Assembly: GCA_947446935.1 (NCBI GenBank)
Contig: CANFIV010000090.1
Location: 1-6,465, forward strand
DNA length: 6,465 bases
Reading direction: 5' to 3'
Origin: Sphingomonadaceae bacterium
GTDB taxonomy: Bacteria > Pseudomonadota > Alphaproteobacteria > Sphingomonadales > Sphingomonadaceae
Shown here: piece after piece, positions 1 through 5,513 of the stretch
Layout: each line of letters begins with the position of its first letter
Position numbering within the stretch: position 1 is the first letter of the stretch
Program-made: the position numbers and the translations under genes
Notes under the pieces: generated by a model
Seen by the model: only the letters and a program-made list of their open reading frames with translations
Databases searched by the model: none
What the model was told of the DNA's origin: nothing

Positions 1-568
1 CGCGGCGGCACGCCTCGGTCGCCACCGAGCGCGCCAGATGGACGTTGCGCTTGCGCAGCTTGTCGGCGCAAATGGTGAGCGCCCCCAGCGCCCGATCCAT
101 CGCCGCATCCGAAAGGCGGCCCGATTGTGCCAGACCCTCACCAAGACGCACGACGCGGCTGAACGCATCGATCACCATGAAATGATCGCCCGATGGTCGC
201 GCGATCAGCAGGCGGCAGTTGTTGGTGCCCAGATCGATTGCGGCATAGGCTTGGCGGTGGAATGGCAGCGGCTTTTGCCAAGCCTGAGAGCGCGGTGCCT
301 CGGTTCCGGTGGGAACAGGCGCAACAGCAGATGTGGCAGCAGCAGGTGTGGCGGGAAAAGGTATGGCGGCAGGGGGCGCGCCAGAAGCAAGCGTGGAGGG
401 GGCGCTTGCCAGTATACTGGAGGAGGCCTCACCCGGGAGGCTTGCATCTGCGCCGACGCGCGCGAGTGCACGGGGAGCGGCGGGCTTGCCGCGTGCCGGA
501 GGCCGCTGCCCCCGCCGCTTGCCCTGCCGCGCCTTGCGCTTCTGCGTCGGCGGATCGAATTCCGCCAT
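1..568 (-). CDS. ppx: Exopolyphosphatase, Ppx/GppA family (N-terminal part, cut by window edge)
   Basis: Seen: the minus frame is open from ATG at 568 to the left edge (189 codons, C-terminus missing). Residues 109-123 read AAIDLGTNNCRLLIA, the phosphate-1 motif of the actin/Hsp70-like Ppx/GppA fold. SRVVRLGEGLAQSGRLS (about 137-153) and the VHLARSVATEACR stretch (176-188) follow as in this family. Known: these enzymes hydrolyse inorganic polyphosphate and/or the 5'-phosphate of pppGpp in the cytoplasm. Which one applies cannot be decided from the N-terminus. Odd: about 105 residues precede the domain. Residues 9-37 are rich in Lys/Arg and residues 40-90 are a low-complexity Ala/Pro/Ser/Thr linker. 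No signal peptide is evident. The start is uncertain: in-frame GTG (595) and TTG (577) also exist, and the only purine-rich Shine-Dalgarno-like GGGAG lies 11 bases before the TTG and 20 before the ATG. A candidate promoter is at 627-655. Confidence 0.9.
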   Translation of the reverse strand, partial: MAEFDPPTQKRKARQGKRRGQRPPARGKPAAPRALARVGADASLPGEASSSILASAPSTLASGAPPAAIPFPATPAAATSAVAPVPTGTEAPRSQAWQKPLPFHRQAYAAIDLGTNNCRLLIARPSGDHFMVIDAFSRVVRLGEGLAQSGRLSDAAMDRALGALTICADKLRKRNVHLARSVATEACRR

Positions 569-626
569 GGCTACCAATCGCTTATGTTCTCCCACCGGCG
601 TAATGCCCAGCGGGTACTTGACAACC

Positions 627-655
627 ACTCTAGCGTTCCCGGGGGCTTGGGGCAA
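627..655 (-). promoter_or_regulatory. Candidate sigma70-type promoter for ppx
   Basis: On the minus strand TTGCCC (655-650) and TAGAGT (632-627) are separated by exactly 17 bases. Each box matches the sigma70 consensus at 4 of 6 positions. Transcription would start near 620, giving a leader of about 50 bases to the ATG at 568. This is inferred from consensus only; alphaproteobacterial promoters tolerate weak -10 boxes. Confidence 0.35.
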
Positions 656-685
656 GCGGTCCGGGCGAACGGTCTGCGCGTCACC

Positions 686-714
686 TTGACTTCGCGCAAA
701 GCCGAGCTTAAAGG
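686..714 (+). promoter_or_regulatory. Candidate promoter for tRNA-Gln
   Basis: TTGACT (686-691, 5 of 6 to the -35 consensus) is followed after 17 bases by TAAAGG (709-714, 3 of 6 to the -10 consensus). The expected start near 721 is just before the mature tRNA 5' end at 726. That placement suits a stable-RNA promoter with a very short leader. A second perfect TTGACA at 618-623 has no good -10 partner. Confidence 0.4.
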
Positions 715-725
715 CGCGCCTCCGC

Positions 726-799
726 TGCCCCGTCGTCTAATGGTAAGACTACGGATTCTGATTCCGTCTATCGAGGTTCGAATCCTCGCGGGGCATCCA
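726..799 (+). tRNA. tRNA-Gln (anticodon CUG)
   Basis: A complete 74-base cloverleaf can be drawn. The acceptor stem is TGCCCCG (726-732) with CGGGGCA (789-795), all seven pairs intact. The D arm is GTC/GAC (735-749) with GG in the loop. The anticodon stem is ACGGA/TCCGT around the loop TTCTGAT (756-762), with CTG at 758-760, which reads CAG (glutamine). The T arm is CGAGG TTCGAAT CCTCG (772-788). The discriminator base is T (796) and the 3' CCA is genome-encoded (797-799). The first pair is U1-A72, a known tRNA-Gln identity feature, including for GatCAB amidotransferase in organisms that charge tRNA-Gln through Glu-tRNA-Gln. There is no intron or mismatch. It stands alone rather than in a tRNA cluster. 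Confidence 0.97.
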
Positions 800-801
800 T
801 C

Positions 802-820
802 ACTCTGCAGTTCAGAGTTT
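802..820 (+). terminator. Possible weak terminator after tRNA-Gln
   Basis: ACTCTG (802-807) pairs with CAGAGT (813-818) around a five-base loop, and only TT follows. The stem is short and not GC-rich and the T-run is minimal, so it may instead be a 3' processing structure. The rest of 800-935, up to the stop of the next gene, shows nothing codable. A ten-base palindrome CCAATATTGG sits at 889-898. Confidence 0.3.
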
Positions 821-935
821 CAAGGCGCTGGCGCGTGGCGTCGGGGCGTGCCGGTGTGCGGGTCCGACCGCAGGTTTGCTCCGGTTGCCCAATATTGGCA
901 GCGCAGTATCTGTAGTTCGGAATCGGCTGCCAGCT

Positions 936-1337
936 TCAGTCCAGAGCGGAGCGCTCGGCTGACTTGGCCATGACGGCAGCTTTCCAGTCGGTCAATGCTT
1001 CGACCAGTTCGCCGGATTCGAACGCGTATTCACCCTCCATGATGAACAGGGCGGCGGAGCAATTGCCTCGCTCTACGTAGGAAAGAACGCTTCCGGCTGT
1101 CCTGTGGAATCTGGCGTGGACCTCGACAACGCGCGTGTAACGCGGGTCGTCATGGCAGGCCTCGGCCACGTCGATGTTGTAGAGCCATTGGCCAAGTTCG
1201 CACTTGTCATCGCAGGCCGCGGTCGCTGAGGTGATCTGGGCAGTGCCGGTTTCAATCGCGCGATGGAGCCTTCGTTTCCATTCTGCATGCGCAGCGATGG
1301 CGCCATCGATCGCCTTGGACAATCGAATGTTGTGCAT
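936..1337 (-). CDS. Stand-alone CZB (chemoreceptor zinc-binding) domain protein
   Basis: Seen: 133 residues with the CZB signature in order: His17 in AHAEWK, Cys46 in the CELGQWLY block, then His74 and His78 in HARFH. This is the 3-His/1-Cys zinc set of the family. Known: CZB domains bind zinc tightly and usually sit at an end of methyl-accepting chemotaxis proteins or diguanylate cyclases such as E. coli DgcZ, where zinc or Cys oxidation (for example by HOCl) changes signalling. Here the domain is the whole protein, with no membrane segment, signal peptide, GGDEF or MCP partner. It is probably a soluble cytoplasmic zinc- or redox-sensing subunit acting on a partner encoded elsewhere (inference). 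The start is supported by a strong GAGGGAG ribosome site six bases upstream. It is a single-gene unit; codon use looks slightly less GC-biased than in glmM or thiD. Confidence 0.88.
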   Translation of the reverse strand: MHNIRLSKAIDGAIAAHAEWKRRLHRAIETGTAQITSATAACDDKCELGQWLYNIDVAEACHDDPRYTRVVEVHARFHRTAGSVLSYVERGNCSAALFIMEGEYAFESGELVEALTDWKAAVMAKSAERSALD

Positions 1338-1343
1338 GATCGG

Positions 1344-1350
1344 CTCCCTC
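1344..1350 (-). promoter_or_regulatory. Ribosome binding site of the CZB gene
   Basis: On the minus strand GAGGGAG ends six bases before the ATG at 1337. It is the strongest Shine-Dalgarno site in the window and fixes the start. The small inverted repeat CGAAG-A-CTTCG (1350-1360) abuts it and could fold in the leader; whether it matters is unknown. Confidence 0.7.
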
Positions 1351-1360
1351 GAAGACTTCG

Positions 1361-1738
1361 TGCGGGTGGAAAGGATCGGGGCTCATGTCCGGTCCCCAAA
1401 CCCGTTATGCCGCCAAATCGTCCAAGGCATTCTCACGCCTGGATAGGGGAGCATACATAGTGGCGCGGCAGGAAATCTGCCCGGCATGCTGCCTCCTCAA
1501 AGCAAAATGGCTGGCCTCGCATAATCAGGCAGGCAATCCTTGTGGTGGAATTCTTCGCGATCAGCCGCCCGAACTTGCGTGGCGGCGATTGCCCGGATTT
1601 CCGCGGATTTTTCGCCGGTGAAGCGGCGTCAATCGCCCTTCTTTCATCCGTGATCGAAGCGAAAATATTAAATTGGCTAGGCCCCTGAATCGCATCCGCC
1701 ATTGCGATTTGCCCCATCCCTTGCGACACGCTGGCTCC
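1361..1738. other. Gene-free intergenic region between the CZB and LOG-family genes
   Basis: No open frame here has family-like content on either strand. It holds the upstream sequence of both divergent genes. Visible items are a small hairpin GGCAG-gaaat-CTGCC (1467-1481), a direct repeat CGGATTT / GCGGATTT followed by a T-run (about 1590-1606), and an AT-rich patch at 1661-1674. I recognise no riboswitch, small RNA or integration site. It is the least GC-rich stretch of the window by eye. Confidence 0.5.
1642..1671 (+). promoter_or_regulatory. Candidate promoter for the LOG-family gene
   Basis: An AT-rich -10-like TATTAA (1666-1671) stands out in otherwise GC-rich sequence, with weak -35-like TTTCAT (1642-1647) 18 bases upstream. 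The expected start near 1678 gives about a 60-base leader to ATG 1739 and would exclude the in-frame TTG at 1673 as a start. The -35 box is poor, so an alternative sigma factor or activator is possible. Confidence 0.3.
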
Positions 1739-2620
1739 ATGACCGAAGACGAAAGCCATCGCGAGCTGACCGACCGCAAGTTCTACAAGGCCGAGCAGGA
1801 AGCCGGTTTTGTGGAGGCGCAACCGCGGATCAAGCCGCAGCAGCAGGACCCTGCTTACCGGCTTGCGTTTCGCGACACCGATTTCCTGCTGCGCGAGGAA
1901 TTGCGCCCGGTGCGCTTCCAGCTGGAGCTGCTCAAGCCCGAAATGCTGCTGGATGAGGCGGAGATCGGATCGACCCTGGTGGTTTATGGCTCGGCGCGCA
2001 TCCCATCGCCCGAGGAGGCGGAGGTGCTGCGGGCAGAGGCCACCACGCCGGAGCGCAAAGCCGTGGTGGAGCGGCTGATCGCCAAGTCGCGCTATTATGA
2101 GGAAGCGCGCAAGCTCGGCTTTATTGCGGGCCGCTGCGCGATGGTGGAAGATGGCCAGCGCCAATTCGTCATCTGCTCCGGGGGCGGGCCTTCGATCATG
2201 GAGGCTGCCAATCGCGGGGCGGCGGAAGCCGGTGCGGAATCGATCGGGCTCAATATCGTCCTTCCACACGAGCAGGAGCCCAACGGCTATGTGACGCCGC
2301 ACCTCTCGTTCCAGTTCCACTACTTCGCGCTGCGCAAGATGCACTTCCTGCTGCGCGCGCGGGCAGTGGCGGTGTTTCCGGGCGGATTTGGCACATTCGA
2401 CGAGTTCTTCGAGCTTTTGACCCTGATCCAGACAGGCAAGATGCAGCCGATTCCGATCCTGCTGTTCGGCGCGGACTACTGGAACCGGGTGATCAACTTC
2501 GAAGCGATTGCCGAGGAGGGCGTCATCAACCACGCAGACCTCGGGCTGTTCCATATGGTCGAGACGGCGGAAGAGGCTTGGGGGCACATCACCGCGTTTT
2601 ACGACCTCGATTGCGATTGA
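1739..2620 (+). CDS. LOG-family protein (TIGR00730 / lysine-decarboxylase-like Rossmann fold)
   Basis: Seen: 293 residues. The Rossmann-like LOG core starts at about 79 (STLVVYGSARIP), then has ICSGGGPSIMEAANRGA (145-161), the conserved Arg-Lys-Met of ALRKMHFL (197-204) and the hallmark PGGFGTFDE (214-222). Known: members with PGGxGTxxE cleave the N-glycosidic bond of nucleoside 5'-monophosphates. Plant and bacterial LOG enzymes release cytokinins from their riboside monophosphates, and bacterial relatives such as PpnN act on purine nucleotides. The substrate here is unknown. Despite the old Pfam name, lysine decarboxylase activity is not expected. Odd: about 78 charged N-terminal residues precede the core, and 95-145 is a longer insert than in the small (about 190-residue) LOGs. 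ATG 1739 is chosen over the in-frame TTG 1673, which adds 22 unconvincing residues. The ribosome site is weak. It may be cotranscribed with the small membrane protein gene 81 bases downstream. Confidence 0.88.
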   Translation: MTEDESHRELTDRKFYKAEQEAGFVEAQPRIKPQQQDPAYRLAFRDTDFLLREELRPVRFQLELLKPEMLLDEAEIGSTLVVYGSARIPSPEEAEVLRAEATTPERKAVVERLIAKSRYYEEARKLGFIAGRCAMVEDGQRQFVICSGGGPSIMEAANRGAAEAGAESIGLNIVLPHEQEPNGYVTPHLSFQFHYFALRKMHFLLRARAVAVFPGGFGTFDEFFELLTLIQTGKMQPIPILLFGADYWNRVINFEAIAEEGVINHADLGLFHMVETAEEAWGHITAFYDLDCD

Positions 2621-2628
2621 TCGCTTCC

Positions 2629-2676
2629 GCCTGCCGGCAGGCCCTGTCCTGCTTTCGCCCGTTCGGGCCATTGGCC
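2629..2676. repeat. Cluster of overlapping inverted repeats between two co-directional genes
   Basis: Four short hairpins overlap within 48 bases: GCCTG-ccgg-CAGGC (2629-2642, a perfect 14-base palindrome), GCAGG-ccctgt-CCTGC (2637-2652), GCCC-gttc-GGGC (2657-2668, extendable) and GGCC-att-GGCC (2666-2676). The first pair and the second pair are each mutually exclusive. No T-run follows, so these are not classic intrinsic terminators. They could mark a transcript 3' end, stabilise mRNA or attenuate read-through into the next gene. I found no second copy in the window. Confidence 0.5.
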
Positions 2677-2701
2677 GGGACCTGAAAAACCGCCATCGCA
2701 C

Positions 2702-2992
2702 GTGTCAGAGGTCAGCCAACCCCGCTGGCCCGGTTTTTGGCAAAGGCCCGCGAACGTGAAGCAGATCTTGATTGCCGCTAAAGTTTTTGCATTCCTGAGC
2801 TTGCTGTTCGTGCCGTCGATCGTCCTGATTCTGGGGCTCGGCTATCTGGCCAAGGATACCATGAACGGGTTGTTTGGTTTTGTCGGCATCACGGTGCTCA
2901 TGATCAATCTGATCTTTGTTCTCACCGGTGAACGCCGCGGGCGGCTGTGGCGCAAACTCAATGCCATCGCCGGAGAGCCAGGGCGCGGCTGA
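2702..2992 (+). CDS. Small two-helix inner-membrane protein, unknown function
   Basis: I do not recognise a named family. Seen: 96 residues from a GTG start, with a soluble N-terminus (about 1-20) containing WPGFW. Two hydrophobic helices follow, at about 21-49 (LIAAKVFAFLSLLFVPSIVLILGL region) and 56-74 (LFGFVGITVLMINLIFVL region), and then a basic tail (ERRGRLWRKLNAIAGEPGRG). The positive-inside rule suggests a hairpin with both ends in the cytoplasm. There is no cysteine or catalytic motif. The start is uncertain: no clear ribosome site precedes GTG 2702, and a second in-frame GTG at 2757, with AAAGG ten bases before it, would give a 78-residue protein starting just before the first helix. 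It lies 81 bases after the LOG-family gene on the same strand and ends 3 bases from the convergent thiD stop. Confidence 0.65.
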   Translation: MSEVSQPRWPGFWQRPANVKQILIAAKVFAFLSLLFVPSIVLILGLGYLAKDTMNGLFGFVGITVLMINLIFVLTGERRGRLWRKLNAIAGEPGRG

Positions 2993-2995
2993 CTT

Positions 2996-3829
2996 TCAGC
3001 GCACCGCGTAGTGCCCCAACGGGCCGCTGCCCGCGCCTAGTCCCGGCGCAGCGCGCAGTGCGGCCCGCACGAATTCGCGGGCCTGTTCCACAGCTTCGGT
3101 GAGCGACAGGCCCTTGCCGAGCAGTGTGGCGATGGCGCTGGACAGGGTGCAGCCCGTGCCGTGCGAATGGCGCGTGGGGATGCGCGGAGCGGCGAATTCC
3201 TGAAACGCGCCGTCGGGGTTGAACAGGGTATCCACCACCGTGTCGCCTGCGCCATGGCCGCCCTTGACCAGCAGATGGAACTTGTGCGCGCGCGCCAGCG
3301 CTTGCCCTGCAGCGATGATGTCTTCGGGCGTCCCCAGCAAGGCCCCTGTCAGGGCGGCGAGTTCGGGGAGATTGGGGGTGAGCAGGGTCGTGATCGGAAA
3401 CAGCCCCTCGACCATGGCATCGACCGTTGTCTGGTCTGCCAACCTGGCCCCCGAGGTGGCTATCATCACCGGATCGAGCACGATGGGAAATCGCGATGCC
3501 GTGCTTGCGGGGGCGGCGGCCAGCGCGGCCCCGGCGGTGCGCACGGATGATGCGCTGCCGAGCATCCCGATCTTGACCGCGTCCACGCCGATATCATCGA
3601 TGCAGGAGGCGATCTGCCTCAGCAGCAGCTCGTCCCCGATCGCCTCGACCGCCTGCACACCCACGGTGTTCTGCGCGGTGATCGCGGTGATGGCGGTCAT
3701 GGCATAGCCGCCGAGCATCGTGATCGTCTTGATATCCGCCTGAATGCCCGCGCCGCCGCTTGAATCCGAGCCGGCGATGGAGAGCACGCGCGGAGGCCCT
3801 TGGAGCGGACCAAGGGGCGGCGCGATCAT
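2996..3829 (-). CDS. thiD: Hydroxymethylpyrimidine / phosphomethylpyrimidine kinase
   Basis: ThiD phosphorylates 4-amino-5-hydroxymethyl-2-methylpyrimidine (HMP) to HMP-P and then HMP-PP, the pyrimidine substrate for thiamine phosphate synthase, in the cytoplasm. Seen: 277 residues of the ribokinase-fold family with SIAGSDSSGGAGIQADIKT (17-35) binding the pyrimidine, DPVM (119-122), TPN (151-153), VKGGH (188-192) and the C-terminal anion-hole motif HGTGCTLSSAIA (223-234). Cys227 aligns with the active-site Cys of ThiD, as opposed to pyridoxal kinases. Length is normal and it is not fused to ThiE. The ATG overlaps the upstream stop as ATGA, with AAGG a few bases before it, so translation is probably coupled to the DUF1272 gene. 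No TPP riboswitch is visible because the gene sits inside an operon led by glmM. The only thi gene in view is this one. Confidence 0.95.
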   Translation of the reverse strand: MIAPPLGPLQGPPRVLSIAGSDSSGGAGIQADIKTITMLGGYAMTAITAITAQNTVGVQAVEAIGDELLLRQIASCIDDIGVDAVKIGMLGSASSVRTAGAALAAAPASTASRFPIVLDPVMIATSGARLADQTTVDAMVEGLFPITTLLTPNLPELAALTGALLGTPEDIIAAGQALARAHKFHLLVKGGHGAGDTVVDTLFNPDGAFQEFAAPRIPTRHSHGTGCTLSSAIATLLGKGLSLTEAVEQAREFVRAALRAAPGLGAGSGPLGHYAVR

Positions 3830-4053
3830 TTCGCCTTGAACTTCCGTTCGGTCGATGGCGGGAACTTTGCGTGCAGCGGCTTGGCACGCGAGGGGCGGTC
3901 GACCAGCTCACCGCTGCAATTGGGGCAGCGGTCGTCCAGCGCCTCTGCACACTCTGCGCAGAACGTGCATTCGAACGAGCAGATGAACGCGCCCGGCACT
4001 TCGGCGGGAAGGTCGGTGCCGCAGCGTTCGCAATCGGGGCGCATCTCGAGCAT
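3826..4053 (-). CDS. DUF1272 small cysteine-rich (zinc-binding) protein
   Basis: Seen: 75 residues opening MLEMRPDCERCGTDLP, then ICSFECTFCAECAEALDDRCPNC. Eight cysteines are placed as C8-x2-C11, C25-x3-C29-x2-C32-x2-C35 and C43-x2-C46, a pattern able to hold two zinc ions. The tail (54-75) is basic. This pattern and the MLEMRP-CERC opening match the DUF1272 family, whose function is unknown. No membrane segment or enzyme motif is present. The start is supported by GGAG (4066-4063 on the minus strand) nine bases before the ATG; an in-frame ATG three codons in is an alternative. It lies 27 bases after glmM and its TGA overlaps the thiD ATG, so it is the middle gene of a three-gene operon. Nucleic-acid or protein binding is possible (inference only). 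Confidence 0.9.
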   Translation of the reverse strand: MLEMRPDCERCGTDLPAEVPGAFICSFECTFCAECAEALDDRCPNCSGELVDRPSRAKPLHAKFPPSTERKFKAK

Positions 4054-4080
4054 GGTTTGGGTCTCCGCGGCCAGTTGGCT

Positions 4081-5418
4081 TCAGGCTGCTTTTCGCACAG
4101 CCTCGCAGATCGTGTCGACCACTTGCTCGACTTCCGCCGCATCATCGCCTTCGGCCATGACACGGATGACCGGCTCGGTGCCTGATGCGCGGATCACGAT
4201 GCGGCCGCGGCCGGCCAACTGCGCCTCGGCTGCGGCGATAGCGGCTTTCACGCTATCCGCCTCAAGCGGCTTGCCCCCGGCAAAGCGCACGTTCTTGAGC
4301 AATTGCGGAACGGGATCGAACAAGTGCAGCGTCTCGCTCGCCGGCTTGCCCGAGGCGATCAGCGCAGCCAGCACTTGCAAGGCCGCCACGGTGCCATCGC
4401 CGGTCGTGCCATGATCGGTGAGGATCATGTGGCCGGATTGCTCACCGCCCACGTTGTAGCCGCCCTCGCGCATCTTTTCGAGCACGTAGCGGTCCCCCAC
4501 CGAGGCGCGCACCAGATCGAGCCCGAGCCCGTTCAGATAGCGTTCCAGCCCGAGGTTGGACATGACGGTTGCGACCACACCGCCGCCGCGCAGCGCGCCA
4601 AGTTGATGCATCCGCCCGCCGATCAGCGCCATGATCTGGTCGCCGTCCACGGTCTGGCCCTTTTCATCGACCACGATGAGCCGGTCGGCATCGCCATCGA
4701 GCGCAATGCCGATATCGGCGCGCACTTCGCGCACACGGGCCTTCAGTGCATCGAGGTGGGTCGAACCGACCCCGGCGTTGATGTTCTTGCCGTTGGGCTC
4801 GACCCCGATGGCAATGACTTCGGCACCCAGTTCCCAAAGCGCCGAGGGCGCGACGTGATAGGCCGCGCCATTGGCGCAATCGACCACGATGCGCAGCCCG
4901 TCGAGCCGGACGTTGTCGGGCAGGGAGGCCTTGACCGCATGGATATAGCGGCCGCGCGCATCCTCGATGCGGCGGGCGCGGCCGACATCAACCGAGTCTG
5001 CGAGCGGCAGATCCTGTTCGATCATCGCCTCGATCGCGCGTTCGGCGTCGTCCGAAAGCTTGAAGCCATCGGGGCCGAACAGCTTGATGCCGTTGTCCTC
5101 GAACGGGTTGTGGCTGGCCGAGATCATCACGCCGACATCGGCGCGCATCTCGCGCGTGAGCAGCGCGACGGCCGGGGTTGGCATGGGGCCGAGCAGGACG
5201 ACGTCCATGCCCACGCTGGTGAAGCCGGCGGTCATCGCGTTTTCAAGCATATAGCCCGAGAGGCGGGTGTCCTTGCCGATCACCACGCGGTGGCGGTGAT
5301 CGCCGCGCAGGAAATAGGTGCCTGCGGCCTGGCCGACCTTCATCGCGATGGCGGCGGTCATCACACCGGCGTTGGTCCGGCCCCGGATTCCGTCGGTGCC
5401 GAAGAATTTGCGTGCCAT
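4081..5418 (-). CDS. glmM: Phosphoglucosamine mutase
   Basis: GlmM converts glucosamine-6-phosphate to glucosamine-1-phosphate, the step before GlmU in making UDP-GlcNAc for peptidoglycan and LPS; it is normally essential and cytoplasmic. Seen: 445 residues, the usual length. It opens [13 protein letters not shown] and carries the phosphoserine loop ISASHNP (99-105) with Ser102 as the phosphorylated residue. The Mg-binding DGDADR (241-246) follows, then the sugar-binding GEQSGH (325-330) and the phosphate-binding [10 protein letters not shown] (410-419). All catalytic residues are present. The start at 5418 is chosen because family members begin MARKYFGTDG; an in-frame ATG at 5448 would add ten non-conserved residues. 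AGAAGGGAT lies about 13 bases upstream of 5418, rather far for a ribosome site. It is the first gene of the glmM / DUF1272 / thiD operon and divergent from the symporter gene. ftsH and folP, frequent glmM neighbours elsewhere, are not in view. Confidence 0.97.
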   Translation of the reverse strand: MARKFFGTDGIRGRTNAGVMTAAIAMKVGQAAGTYFLRGDHRHRVVIGKDTRLSGYMLENAMTAGFTSVGMDVVLLGPMPTPAVALLTREMRADVGVMISASHNPFEDNGIKLFGPDGFKLSDDAERAIEAMIEQDLPLADSVDVGRARRIEDARGRYIHAVKASLPDNVRLDGLRIVVDCANGAAYHVAPSALWELGAEVIAIGVEPNGKNINAGVGSTHLDALKARVREVRADIGIALDGDADRLIVVDEKGQTVDGDQIMALIGGRMHQLGALRGGGVVATVMSNLGLERYLNGLGLDLVRASVGDRYVLEKMREGGYNVGGEQSGHMILTDHGTTGDGTVAALQVLAALIASGKPASETLHLFDPVPQLLKNVRFAGGKPLEADSVKAAIAAAEAQLAGRGRIVIRASGTEPVIRVMAEGDDAAEVEQVVDTICEAVRKAA

Positions 5419-5457
5419 TGGCTGAAAGATATCCCTTCTGGTGCACAACGATGTCGG

Positions 5458-5475
5458 CTGCGCCGTGCGGCGCGG
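5458..5475. repeat. Inverted repeat in the glmM / symporter divergent promoter region
   Basis: GCGCC-gtgc-GGCGC (5460-5473, extendable with a G-U and a C-G pair to 5458-5475) lies directly upstream of the symporter's candidate -35 box and about 40 bases before the glmM start codon. It could be an operator for either gene or a leader hairpin of the glmM mRNA. GC-rich hairpins of this size also arise by chance in such DNA. Confidence 0.35.
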
Positions 5476-5476
5476 A

Positions 5477-5504
5477 TTGCCATTGTCTTCTACACCCTTA
5501 CTAT
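5477..5504 (+). promoter_or_regulatory. Candidate promoter of the symporter gene
   Basis: TTGCCA (5477-5482, 5 of 6 to consensus) and TACTAT (5499-5504, 4 of 6) are 16 bases apart. The start of transcription would fall near 5511, only about three bases before the ATG at 5514. Together with the absence of any Shine-Dalgarno sequence (cactacgcc precedes the ATG), this suggests a leaderless or nearly leaderless mRNA. Confidence 0.45.
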
Positions 5505-5513
5505 CACTACGCC

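Noticed and set aside
300..420. GCAGCAG / GTGGCGG-type near repeats as a tandem repeat locus
   Set aside because: The units are irregular and are explained by the Ala/Pro/Thr low-complexity linker of the ppx frame.
726..799. tRNA-Gln as an integration site for a mobile element
   Set aside because: No direct repeat of the tRNA 3' end was found downstream in the window and no integrase or phage-like gene is present.
38..973. Plus-strand open frame of 311 codons running through ppx, the tRNA gene and beyond
   Set aside because: It crosses an intact tRNA and lies opposite ppx; the composition is Arg/Cys/Gly-rich and not protein-like.
1433..2701. Minus-strand open frame of 422 codons opposite the LOG-family gene
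   Set aside because: It is antisense to a gene with clear family motifs; its translation is Arg/His/Leu-rich with no recognisable domain, typical of the complement of GC-rich coding DNA.
3830..4080. TPP riboswitch ahead of thiD
   Set aside because: thiD lies inside an operon with an ATGA overlap to the preceding coding region, leaving no leader for a riboswitch, and no THI-box-like sequence was noticed.
5419..5513. Minus-strand promoter for glmM
   Set aside because: No pair of -35 and -10 boxes with acceptable spacing and match could be found by eye, so none is called, although a promoter must exist here or further upstream.
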